DNA of 12,209 nucleotides, taken from positions 1 to 12,209 of the forward strand of contig CAIVHJ010000348.1 of assembly GCA_903905665.1 (NCBI GenBank), written 5' to 3'. Each line of letters opens with the position of its first letter. Within the stretch, counting starts at the first letter, position 1. This DNA is from an uncultured Phycisphaerales bacterium. Lineage in GTDB: Bacteria; Planctomycetota; Phycisphaerae; UBA1845; CAIVHJ01. The notes beneath the pieces are model-generated. The model worked only from the letters and a program-made list of their open reading frames with translations, ran no database searches and was not told where the DNA came from. Below, one piece after another: positions 1 through 5,917 of this stretch. Made by a program: the position numbers and the translations under genes.

Positions 1-98
1 AAATGTCGAATGTAGAATTGAGAATGTAGAAAGTAAGAAAGAAATTGACGATGTATCTTTCCTTGTTTTTCTCCATTCTCCATTCATAATTCTCAATT
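1..98. repeat. AT-rich hairpin repeat element, copy 1 (may extend off the left edge)
   Basis: This stretch matches the reverse complement of 4040-4137 at 95 of 98 positions without gaps; the mismatches are at 45, 49 and 65. The element is itself a snapback. The arm at 15-42 is nearly complementary to 56-85, with a loop of about 13 nt at 43-55. The arms consist of variants of a 7-bp unit of the GAGAATG/GAGAATT type. No ORF of note lies inside it. Similar heptameric sequence (TTTCCATTTTCAATTTC) continues to about 120. The left end may lie outside the window. Confidence 0.85.
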
Positions 99-180
99 TC
101 TTTCCATTTTCAATTTCTTCTCTGTGTGCTCTGTGGTTAGAACCCGCTCCCTCACGGTCGCGGCTCTGTCGTGTCCGCGC
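99..180. other. Intergenic remainder: AT-rich repeat tail and a GC-rich patch
   Basis: Positions 99-121 continue the AT-rich arm sequence of the preceding repeat. Positions 143-166 form an abruptly GC-rich patch with CCGC and GCGG at its two sides, possibly a small REP-like hairpin. I see no credible gene here. Short frames across the stretch run into or antisense to the minus-strand gene and look like chance. Confidence 0.4.
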
Positions 181-210
181 ATAAAAAAGGTGGGTCCCAT
201 CGAACCCACC
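181..210 (-). terminator. Rho-independent terminator of the TMTC-like gene
   Basis: Read on the minus strand, a 7-bp perfect stem GGTGGGT/ACCCACC with an 8-nt loop (plus-strand arms 189-195 and 204-210) is followed at once by TTTTTTAT (plus 181-188). It starts about 46 nt after the stop codon of the gene that ends at 257. GC stem plus U-tract is the classical intrinsic terminator form. Confidence 0.85.
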
Positions 211-256
211 TGCAATCAGCGTTCACAACAAAAAAGACTCCTGTCCCGCGACGTTT

Positions 257-2386
257 CTATGTCTGGGTGCATTCTTGCGATTGTTCTTGGTCTTCGTCTT
301 CAATTTGTTGGCTCGCGTATTGCCGCTCCAGTGCCAGATCGAGTTGTAATTGCGCTTTCAAGTAATTGGGATGGGATTTCAGGATCTCGCGGAGGATTGT
401 AATAGCGGCATCGAACCTCCCAAGTTGAGTCAGAATCACCGCAGAATTGTAATACGGGTCTATGAACATCGGATCAAGCTGAGTAGCATTATAGTAAAAC
501 AAAAGGGCCTCTTTGTAGTCTCCCTTTTTTTCAGATGCTTTTCCAAGATTATTTTGTGCGTCCGCATGGTTCGGAGTGTTTTGCGTCGAAGCAAGAAAAT
601 GCTGAGCGGCCTGTTCTTCGTCACCTTGGAGCAGTAGCAGTCGTCCGAGCCCAACATGCGCATTCGAATAGGTTGGGTGCTCGCTTAAGACTTGCTTGTA
701 GAGGTCGATGGCTTCTTCGATCCGATCCAGTTGAGCATAGATATACGCCACGTTGCACTTTGTTTTTGCAGAATTCGGTTCATATTGCAGAGCTCTTATG
801 AAATAACCGAGAGCCTCCTCAACGTTACCTGCTTGGATCAAGGCCACTCCGATATTGTTGTTGATTCCGGGATGGTTGGGATGTTTGGCCAAAGCCCCTT
901 GATAGAAAAGAATAGCCTGATCATATCTCTCCTGGTCTAACAACGAGTATCCATAGTTCATGGCGATTGCCTCATTATCAGGGTCAAGGTCGTGAGCGCG
1001 TTCCCACAGGGAAATGGAGTTATTCCATATCTTTGTTTGTTGCCAACTGGCGTACCCAAGCAAAATGACTATCAGAGCTATGCAGGGACATCCCGCAAGG
1101 AAAATGCGTCGATTCCATTTGCATGCGTTCCGTCCCCGCCAAGAGCAAGTGACCGTTGCGCCCGCGAGGATGCACCATCCCATGCATGAAAGGTAGCTGT
1201 ATCGATCCGCCGTACGTTGCGCTCCGATCCGTATGATATGTGACATCGGAGATAAGATGATGAGATAAGAAGCAAGGACTGCTAACCCTGCGGGCCACCG
1301 CCACCACCGCCATAGGATGATGGCCAGTCCCGCCATGACAAAAACAACAAACACGCTAACCAGGAAAGAAGGGGCCGTCAGACTGACGTTGGCGGGCAAC
1401 GAGTAATATGGACTGAGATTGGCCGGCCAAATCGTCTTAAGCAAATAGAAACAAGCCCCGTATGCCGCTTGGCCAATACGCCCACCGATACCACCGTATT
1501 CAAGGGGCACAATGATATCTTGTTTGGAGTGAATGGCCATTGCTGCGGTACCGATTGCTACCATAGCAAAGGGCCATTTCTCCAGCCAAATTCTTCGTGC
1601 GCGCGATCTACACCAATTGTGCATCCATCTGTCGGACGTTGCGTTGACGATCGGCAATCTTCTCAACGGGTAAATGTCCAGCAACAACAAGATTGCTGGA
1701 AGGGTCACTGCTGCCGCTTTCGACATGACTGCAAAAAAGTACAACACTAGAACTGGGATTAGCCGTCTCAAACTAACAGACGCATTGTCCGCTTTCTCAT
1801 GAATACGCAGGTAACAAAGGATCGCCATCAAATAAAACGCCATAGCAGGTAAATACGGTTGACAGGAGACCCAGGCAACCACTTCTACCCTCAGCGGGTG
1901 AACTGCAAACAACAGGGCGGCGAAAGCAGCACCAACCAACGTTCCATAATCAGATGGTTCAGAATTCAGCGTCGAGGGAGTAACGGAGCGGAAACTAAGC
2001 CGCAAAATGCGAACGGCTAGAAAATAAAAAAGTAGGCTATTGAGGGCATGAAGAGCGATACTGACCCAGTGATATATCACGGGGTTCAGTTCGGCAAAAT
2101 AATATTGAATGCTGAGAATGAGCCAAGCGAAGGGTTGATAGACTCCAACGTGCTCCGTTGTCAACATCCAGGAAAATTGGCCCCATCCCTGACCGATCAG
2201 ATTAGTATTATGAAGAAAATTCTCCTCGTCGTCCCATGCAACAAATCCATTTTGTGTGGCTGGAAGGAATGGCGTTATTGCAGCGAGAACCACGACGATT
2301 GGAAACAAGTGCTTGAATTGTAAGAGGGCTCCGACTCGTGCTCTTCGACAGGTGCGACTTTCAAATATCAAGGGCAAATGGGCCAT
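257..2386 (-). CDS. TMTC-like multi-pass membrane protein with C-terminal TPR repeats
   Basis: A 709-residue protein. Residues about 25-450 are strongly hydrophobic with roughly 9-11 predicted membrane spans. An acidic pair (WDDEEN, D52-D53) lies just after the first span, where GT-C glycosyltransferases keep a metal/sugar-lipid-binding Asp. A HPLRVEVVAW motif sits at 163-172 and ADRYSYL at 393-399; both are typical of bacterial relatives of eukaryotic TMTC O-mannosyltransferases. Residues about 470-690 form about six TPR units spaced near 34 residues, probably on the side of the membrane where acceptor proteins are bound. The tail is acidic and Gln/Glu-rich. The family role would be lipid-linked sugar transfer to protein, but activity is inferred only. 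The ATG at 2386 is used; its Shine-Dalgarno is weak (GACGGA). It is transcribed alone: a terminator follows it and another hairpin separates it from the upstream prepilin gene. Confidence 0.8.
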   Translation of the reverse strand: MAHLPLIFESRTCRRARVGALLQFKHLFPIVVVLAAITPFLPATQNGFVAWDDEENFLHNTNLIGQGWGQFSWMLTTEHVGVYQPFAWLILSIQYYFAELNPVIYHWVSIALHALNSLLFYFLAVRILRLSFRSVTPSTLNSEPSDYGTLVGAAFAALLFAVHPLRVEVVAWVSCQPYLPAMAFYLMAILCYLRIHEKADNASVSLRRLIPVLVLYFFAVMSKAAAVTLPAILLLLDIYPLRRLPIVNATSDRWMHNWCRSRARRIWLEKWPFAMVAIGTAAMAIHSKQDIIVPLEYGGIGGRIGQAAYGACFYLLKTIWPANLSPYYSLPANVSLTAPSFLVSVFVVFVMAGLAIILWRWWRWPAGLAVLASYLIILSPMSHIIRIGAQRTADRYSYLSCMGWCILAGATVTCSWRGRNACKWNRRIFLAGCPCIALIVILLGYASWQQTKIWNNSISLWERAHDLDPDNEAIAMNYGYSLLDQERYDQAILFYQGALAKHPNHPGINNNIGVALIQAGNVEEALGYFIRALQYEPNSAKTKCNVAYIYAQLDRIEEAIDLYKQVLSEHPTYSNAHVGLGRLLLLQGDEEQAAQHFLASTQNTPNHADAQNNLGKASEKKGDYKEALLFYYNATQLDPMFIDPYYNSAVILTQLGRFDAAITILREILKSHPNYLKAQLQLDLALERQYASQQIEDEDQEQSQECTQT

Positions 2387-2500
2387 TCGTATTTTCCGTC
2401 AATTTGCCAGAAGCCTTGATCTAAGATGTTTCTACCAAGACAGTGCATCCAGATTCGCGCCAGCGAGGTTAACAAAATCAGAGTGCACTGGCGATAAAAT
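2387..2500. other. Upstream region of the TMTC-like gene
   Basis: About 110 bp between the hairpin and the minus-strand start at 2386. This must hold the promoter of the TMTC-like gene if it is transcribed separately. I found only poor matches to -35/-10 boxes on the minus strand and no repeats, so I make no promoter call. Confidence 0.3.
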
Positions 2501-2536
2501 AACCGCCGATATTCATGTTTTAATATATCGGCGGTT
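2501..2536 (-). terminator. 12-bp hairpin terminator downstream of the prepilin gene
   Basis: A perfect 12-bp inverted repeat, AACCGCCGATAT (2501-2512) and ATATCGGCGGTT (2525-2536), has a 12-nt loop. On the minus strand the stem is followed by ATTTTATC, a short U-rich run. It lies about 45 nt past the prepilin stop at 2582. It probably ends that transcript before the TMTC-like gene. The U-tract is weaker than at the 181-210 terminator, so it may work only in part. Confidence 0.65.
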
Positions 2537-2581
2537 CTCGTGACTGAATGCAGTATTAGCAGTTAACGAAGCATTGCGTCG

Positions 2582-3046
2582 TTATGGCCATTCGGCGGTC
2601 CCGCTGCAGGCCTTAATGGCTCCGCTACTAGACGTATACTCCCACCCCGCGGTGCTCGCACAGGATGCAGCCGCACCAGTCGAATTATTCAATGGATTGT
2701 TTGGTAGTGACCGAATATATGGACCATATGTCACGCTATTTATGGTTGTAGTACTCGTTAACAGGTCAAGTGCCCCCGGGTATCCTCCGCATTCGGCTTT
2801 ATACATATCTATCGCATTCTGCAGGATCACAATGCTTGACTTGACTGAGTTTCCATTTGCATTATCCGTCGCCTTGCTGAATCTTGGGACGGCGATGGCG
2901 GCGATGATGCCGATGATGACGATGACGATGACCAATTCAACGAGAGAAAACGCTCGTTGAATAGGACTGAGGACTGAGGACTGAGGGCTGAGCAAAACAG
3001 GACTGGGGACCGAGGACTGAGGACTGAGGATAAATTCTTGAGTCAT
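2582..3046 (-). CDS. Prepilin / type II secretion pseudopilin-like protein (GspG-like) with an unusually long leader
   Basis: A 154-residue protein with the type IV prepilin signature at about residues 31-57: QRA, then FSLVELVIVIVIIGIIAA. Cleavage by prepilin peptidase is expected after A32, and Glu37 is residue 5 of the mature form, as in the family. The -1 residue is Ala, not the commoner Gly. The C-terminal part (MYKAECGGYP, LPNNPLNN, GWEYTSSSGAIK) resembles GspG-type pseudopilins, with cysteines at 86, 129 and 147. The start at 3046 is supported by GAGG about 10 nt upstream; a longer frame to 3172 exists without support. Oddly, the 32-residue leader contains a 12-residue tandem repeat (LSPQSSVPSPVL / LSPQSSVLSPIQ) encoded by eight GGACTGA-type heptamers. 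It may be a surface pilin or secretion pseudopilin; no other pilus gene is in view. Confidence 0.85.
   Translation of the reverse strand: MTQEFILSPQSSVPSPVLLSPQSSVLSPIQRAFSLVELVIVIVIIGIIAAIAVPRFSKATDNANGNSVKSSIVILQNAIDMYKAECGGYPGALDLLTSTTTINSVTYGPYIRSLPNNPLNNSTGAAASCASTAGWEYTSSSGAIKACSGTAEWP
2964..3030. repeat. GGACTGA heptamer tandem repeat inside the prepilin leader
   Basis: Two blocks of four 7-bp units (2964-2991 and 3000-3027) are separated by 8 bases, then a partial unit GGA. Units are GGACTGA with variants GGGCTGA, GGACTGG and GGACCGA. One block plus spacer is 36 bases, so the translation is a 12-residue repeat. It lies entirely within the minus-strand prepilin gene, before the cleavage site. 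Confidence 0.95.
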
Positions 3047-3173
3047 GATGCGACCCTCGAAAAGGAGACTCGTAGTGAAAGATACGGTTACGACATAAGG
3101 TTTATCGGTGCAATGCGATGGGTGCTTAAGATGTCGAAAGGCTGACCAGCACGCTGGGGCCGATAAAATCAAG

Positions 3174-3209
3174 AAATGGAGAATGAAGAATGGAGAATTG
3201 AGAATAAAT
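3174..3209. repeat. Single AT-rich heptamer arm (GAGAATG type)
   Basis: Repeats such as GGAGAATGAAGAATGGAGAATT belong to the same arm family seen at 1-98, 3366-3402 and 4040-4137. It is a left-type arm, upstream of the nuo promoter. The nearest oppositely oriented arm is at 3459-3492, so it may be an older or nested end of that element. Confidence 0.75.
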
Positions 3210-3332
3210 GGGTGAGCGAAAACTCGGTGGGGTTCCGTGATGCCCGTTATGGACGGTCGCTAGCATTGTTATCTTACGCCCCCAGCCGCAGTTGCGCAGG
3301 AATGACTTCGCTTTGAAAGCACCCTCCCATGC
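3210..3332. other. Intergenic spacer upstream of the nuo promoter
   Basis: This stretch of mixed composition between the repeat arm and the promoter holds no convincing ORF, RNA gene or repeat that I can see. It may contain regulator binding sites for nuo, but no clear dyad stands out. Confidence 0.35.
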
Positions 3333-3360
3333 TTGACTAACCGGCGGTTTGGCCTATAGT
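3333..3360 (+). promoter_or_regulatory. Sigma70-like promoter for the nuo operon
   Basis: TTGACT (3333-3338) and TATAGT (3355-3360) are separated by 16 bp. Each box matches the consensus (TTGACA, TATAAT) at five of six positions. Transcription would start near 3367, which is the left boundary of the repeat element at 3366-3495. The nuo leader RNA would therefore begin with that inverted-repeat sequence, about 130 nt before nuoA. Confidence 0.65.
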
Positions 3361-3365
3361 CCGAA

Positions 3366-3495
3366 GGAATTGAGAATGAAAGAAATGGAGAATGGAGAAA
3401 TGAACACACAATCGCAACTTCCTGCTGCATAAGCGGTTTCGGCCTTGTTTCTTCTTTATTAATTCTCCATTCTCAATTCTCCATTCTCAATTAGA
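3366..3495. repeat. Inverted-repeat element between the nuo promoter and nuoA (third member)
   Basis: The left arm at 3366-3402 (GAATTGAGAATG, then GGAGAATGGAGAA) and the right arm at 3459-3492 (TTCTCCATTCTCAA twice, an exact 14-bp period made of two heptamers) are largely complementary. They enclose a core of about 57 bp of unrelated sequence. The right arm ends three bases before the nuoA start codon. The architecture matches 4040-4137 but the core differs. Confidence 0.8.
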
Positions 3496-4011
3496 ATGTG
3501 CATCATGCCAGGTTCGTCTGTGACATCGTACCTCCCGCTGGGGGTGCTGATTCTTTTCTCGCTGATCGTCGTCATCGGTGTGGCGATCGCCAGTCAGTTG
3601 GTCGGGGTGTATCGGCGCGGGCCGGTCAAGGATCAACCCTACGAAACCGGTATGCCGCCCATCGGCGACGCGCGTCGGCGATTCCATGTGAAATTCTACG
3701 TTGTCGCCATGCTGTTTCTGCTGTTCGACGTCGAAGTTGTGTTGCTCTGGCCCTGGGCGCCGCTGTTCCATCGGGTCTGCGCTTACGAAGTGAAATCCTC
3801 CCCGATATCGCAACATCCGCCAAACGGCGAAGCCGTGTCGGTGGAACCTTCGCAAGGACTTCGTCGTTTGGCGGATCACACCAGCGAAGCGTCGATGATC
3901 TCGTCCGGGTTCGATCGAACTTATCTGCTGATTTCCATGCTGGTCTTTATATCGCTGCTGGTGATCGGTCTGGTGTATGAATGGAAGCGGGGAGTGTTCA
4001 AGTGGAAATGA
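3496..4011 (+). CDS. nuoA: NADH-quinone oxidoreductase subunit A, with a loop insertion
   Basis: A 171-residue inner-membrane subunit of Complex I, longer than the usual 115-145. Membrane spans lie at about 12-36, 66-85 and 143-162. Family motifs present are PYETGMPPIGDARRRF (48-63) and FLLFDVEVVLLWPWAP (74-89), whose D78 and E80 are the conserved acidic pair near the quinone/proton path. The ND3 loop position usually written ECG/ESG reads ETG here. Residues about 93-140, between spans 2 and 3, are extra and hydrophilic. They are centred on an in-frame palindrome in the DNA (3815-3876). ATG 3496 follows the repeat directly without a Shine-Dalgarno; ATG 3505 is an alternative. First gene of the nuo operon. 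Confidence 0.93.
   Translation: MCIMPGSSVTSYLPLGVLILFSLIVVIGVAIASQLVGVYRRGPVKDQPYETGMPPIGDARRRFHVKFYVVAMLFLLFDVEVVLLWPWAPLFHRVCAYEVKSSPISQHPPNGEAVSVEPSQGLRRLADHTSEASMISSGFDRTYLLISMLVFISLLVIGLVYEWKRGVFKWK
3815..3876. repeat. In-frame palindromic element inside nuoA
   Basis: Arms 3815-3832 (ATCCGCCAAACGGCGAAG) and 3859-3876 are inverted copies with 17 of 18 bases pairing. They surround a 26-base loop that contains a second mini-hairpin, CCTT-CGC-AAGG (3847-3857). The whole lies within the extra loop of NuoA, keeps the reading frame and encodes roughly residues 107-127. This is unrelated in sequence to the AT-rich elements. Confidence 0.85.
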
Positions 4012-4039
4012 GGAATGATGAATGCGGAGTGAGGAATTG

Positions 4040-4137
4040 AATTGAGAATTATGAATGGAGAATGGAGAAAAATAAGGAAAGATACATCATCAGTTTCTTT
4101 CTTACTTTCTACATTCTCAATTCTACATTCGACATTT
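4040..4137. repeat. AT-rich hairpin repeat element, copy 2
   Basis: Reverse-complement twin of 1-98 (95/98 identical). It lies in the 201-bp spacer between nuoA and nuoB, beginning about 30 bp after the nuoA stop. It has heptameric arms around a short core (GATACATCATCAG) and would fold into a long imperfect hairpin in the nuo mRNA. Downstream of it, 4138-4212 holds no recognisable signal. Confidence 0.9.
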
Positions 4138-4212
4138 TCACTGAGCGCATCCTCGCGTCGAAGGTCCCGACTTGTTCGGTGGGCGGTGTCTCTGAATAAA
4201 GAATAGTCGAAT

Positions 4213-4806
4213 ATGCATAACGATCCACGACATCCTGCTGCACCGCGCCGCACGGGCAGGAGTGAATTCCTGACGACGCGGTTGGATGCAATCGCCAACT
4301 GGATCGAGCGGAATAAACTGGCGAGCGCGGTTGAGAAAAACGTCGTCAACCGCGCGCTGAAATACTCGCTGTGGCCGTTGCCGTTTGCGACGGCGTGTTG
4401 CGGGATCGAGTTTATGGCGGTTGCGGCGTCGCGGTTTGACATGGCGCGGTTCGGCGCCGAAGCCGTGCGGTTCAGTCCCCGACAGGCGGACATGCTGGTG
4501 GTGGCGGGACGCGTCGCCACCAAGATGATGCCGGTGTTGCAGCGGATTTATCTGCAAATGTGCGAACCCAAATGGGTGATCAGCATGGGCGCGTGCGCCA
4601 GCACCGGCGGCGTATTCGACACATACGCCGTCATTCAGGGCATCGACCAGTTCATGCCGGTCGATGTGTATGTGCCGGGTTGCCCGCCCCGACCGGAAAC
4701 CCTGCTCGAGGGAATCATGCTCGTTCAGCGGATCGTTCAGGAACACGGCCTGCGAACCAGCAGCGAACGTGGAATGGGATTGCGGTTAACTGTTGGAAAA
4801 ACGTGA
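4213..4806 (+). CDS. nuoB: NADH-quinone oxidoreductase subunit B
   Basis: A 197-residue peripheral-arm subunit that carries cluster N2, the [4Fe-4S] centre that passes electrons to quinone. The ligands are the tandem pair C62-C63 (ATACCGIEFM), C128 (SMGACAS) and C157 (PGCPPRPE), all in family context. The hydrophobic LWPLPFATACCG stretch that lines the quinone chamber is intact. C117 in QMCEPKW replaces the usual Pro or Ala of that segment. The N-terminal 40 residues are variable and basic. The ATG at 4213 has no clear Shine-Dalgarno; no better start is visible. Spacing to nuoC is 95 bp and contains a palindrome. Confidence 0.96.
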   Translation: MHNDPRHPAAPRRTGRSEFLTTRLDAIANWIERNKLASAVEKNVVNRALKYSLWPLPFATACCGIEFMAVAASRFDMARFGAEAVRFSPRQADMLVVAGRVATKMMPVLQRIYLQMCEPKWVISMGACASTGGVFDTYAVIQGIDQFMPVDVYVPGCPPRPETLLEGIMLVQRIVQEHGLRTSSERGMGLRLTVGKT

Positions 4807-4820
4807 CACCCTTTTCACAA

Positions 4821-4873
4821 AGCACCCGGCATGCCGGGTGCTATATATAAACAGAAATGCTGGGTGTTATATA
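4821..4873. repeat. 22-bp perfect palindrome plus a degenerate direct repeat between nuoB and nuoC
   Basis: Positions 4821-4842 (AGCACCCGGC, then its complement) form a perfect 22-bp palindrome. The segment 4831-4847 (ATGCCGGGTGCTATATA) recurs at 4857-4873 with two C-to-T changes (15 of 17). No U-tract follows, so it is unlikely to be a terminator. It could stabilise or process the mRNA between nuoB and nuoC. Confidence 0.75.
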
Positions 4874-4901
4874 ACGACGCGTAGTTAACGAAGATACTGC
4901 G

Positions 4902-5444
4902 ATGAAGAAAATTCACATCCATATTGCAGATGTCCAACCGCTGATTTCTCAGTTTCCCAATCTCGATTTCGCGCCGGATTCGTTGATTTACTGGAACGGC
5001 CAACCGAGCGGGCAAACGTGTGTTCGCGTCCCGCCGGAGCGGTTGATCGAAGTTCTGCTTTTTCTGAAATACGATGTTCGGTACGAAATGGAACAACTGA
5101 GCGATCTGACCTGCGTGGATTATCTGAATTTTTCCAGGGCCCGTGATCGTTTTGGCGTCACGTATTCGCTTCTTTCGATTTCACTGAATCATCGACTGTG
5201 GGTGAAGTGCTTTGTGAACGATCCGAACACGGAAGTTCCGTCGGTGACGGGTCTTTGGCCCGGTGCGGACTGGCTTGAGCGGGAAGTATATGACATGTTC
5301 GGGATTCGATTCAAAGGCCATCCCGATTTGCGGCGGATCCTGACGTGGGAGGAGTTTGACGCGCACCCGTTGCGGAAAGACTATCCACTACGCGGGCGCG
5401 GCGAACGAGAGAATTTTGAAGCGATCAATCGAGAGAGCACATAA
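4902..5444 (+). CDS. nuoC: NADH-quinone oxidoreductase subunit C (30 kDa subunit)
   Basis: A 180-residue hydrophilic subunit of the connecting module, which binds NuoD and NuoB and has no cofactor of its own. The family signature is clear at about 107-170: EVPSVTGLWPGADWLEREVYDMFGI, then FKGHPDLRRIL and HPLRKDYPLRGRGE. The N-terminal half is a divergent alpha/beta domain (LSDLTCVDYL at about 67-76). Length is normal for an unfused NuoC. The start ATG 4902 has only a weak upstream GAAG. The stop at 5444 is followed directly by the repeat flank of the four-helix-bundle cassette. Confidence 0.96.
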   Translation: MKKIHIHIADVQPLISQFPNLDFAPDSLIYWNGQPSGQTCVRVPPERLIEVLLFLKYDVRYEMEQLSDLTCVDYLNFSRARDRFGVTYSLLSISLNHRLWVKCFVNDPNTEVPSVTGLWPGADWLEREVYDMFGIRFKGHPDLRRILTWEEFDAHPLRKDYPLRGRGERENFEAINREST

Positions 5445-5449
5445 GATTG

Positions 5450-5525
5450 TAATGTAGAATTGAGAATGGAGAATGGCGGAATTGAAAATTGAAAATGCAA
5501 AATTGAAAATGAAAGAAACATCATC
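5450..5525. repeat. Left flank of the four-helix-bundle cassette
   Basis: Heptameric arm sequence (GAATTGAGAATGGAGAATGG, then AATTGAA units) runs from just after nuoC to just before the four-helix-bundle start. Positions 5480-5504 are the inverted partner of 5893-5917. The end, GAAAGAAACATCATC (5511-5525), matches the core of the 4040-4137 element (GAAAGATACATCATC, 4078-4092) at 14 of 15 bases. Confidence 0.85.
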
Positions 5526-5528
5526 CCC

Positions 5529-5894
5529 ATGCCGCAATATGATTTACTGACTCGATCTTCGGAGTTCTGCGATCGCTGTATTCAAGTGGCGTTATCGCTT
5601 CAAGGGAATGGTGTTTGCTGGGAAATCTCGAGACAAATCACAAGAAGCAGCGGGTCTGTCGGAGCCAACATTGAAGAAGCTCAGGGAGCAATCAGCAAAC
5701 AGGAGTTCATCTATCGAATGAGTATTGCGCTTCGCGAAGCGCGTGAAACAAGATATTGGCTCAAACGGATCAAACAAAATGAATTACTCAAACCTGATAG
5801 ATTAGACAACCTCATTCAATCCAGCGAAGAATTGGTTGCGATTCTTATCAGTGTCGTGAAGAATGCGAGAGACAACATAAACGCAGAATTGTAA
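5529..5894 (+). CDS. Four-helix-bundle protein (S23 / TIGR02436-type) inserted in the nuo operon
   Basis: A 121-residue soluble all-helical protein. The pattern is that of the S23/IVS family: an N-terminal helix with a DLLTRSSEFCDRCIQVALSL stretch, the signature ITRSSGSVGANIEEAQGA (about 40-57), KQEFIYRMSIALREARETRYWLK (59-81), and a C-terminal helix SSEELVAILISVVKNAR. Family members are encoded in intervening sequences within 23S rRNA genes of Leptospira and others, and resemble the Avd accessory proteins of diversity-generating retroelements. They are thought to bind nucleic acid. Its function here is unknown and it is not part of Complex I. No Shine-Dalgarno is visible before ATG 5529. The gene is bracketed by a 24/25-bp inverted repeat whose right copy begins in the stop codon. 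Confidence 0.93.
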   Translation: MPQYDLLTRSSEFCDRCIQVALSLQGNGVCWEISRQITRSSGSVGANIEEAQGAISKQEFIYRMSIALREARETRYWLKRIKQNELLKPDRLDNLIQSSEELVAILISVVKNARDNINAEL

Positions 5895-5917
5895 TTTTCC
5901 ATTTTCAATTTTCAATT
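5893..5917. repeat. Right inverted repeat of the four-helix-bundle cassette
   Basis: The reverse complement of this segment matches 5480-5504 at 24 of 25 positions; the single mismatch is 5498/5899. It overlaps the last two bases of the upstream stop codon and ends one base before the nuoD ATG at 5919. It therefore occupies the whole spacer where a nuoD ribosome-binding site would be expected. Confidence 0.9.

Noticed and set aside
143..166. Small RNA or REP sequence in the GC-rich patch
   Set aside because: Only a four-base inverted match (CCGC/GCGG) is visible and no second copy occurs in the window; noted but not supported.
2936..2961. 9-bp inverted repeat TTCAACGAG/CTCGTTGAA at the prepilin cleavage-site codons
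   Set aside because: It lies in conserved coding sequence (RAFSLVEL) and is short enough for chance.
3047..3172. Upstream extension of the prepilin frame to 3172
   Set aside because: The extra 42 residues show no leader features, and the Shine-Dalgarno supports the start at 3046.
3366..3495. CRISPR-like array in the repeated AT-rich sequence
   Set aside because: Units are 7 bp, variable and contiguous, with no unique spacers of equal length and no cas genes.
4138..4746. Long minus-strand frame of about 200 codons opposite nuoB
   Set aside because: It is a shadow of a well-conserved gene in a GC-rich-codon region, and its translation (Arg/His-rich) shows no family features.
5727..5742. 16-bp perfect palindrome GCGCTTCGCGAAGCGC in the four-helix-bundle gene
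   Set aside because: It encodes the conserved ALREAR helix segment, so it is explainable as coding sequence; no second copy was found.
5529..5894. Diversity-generating retroelement (Avd-like protein)
   Set aside because: No reverse transcriptase, template repeat or variable repeat is seen in the window; the family resemblance alone is not enough.
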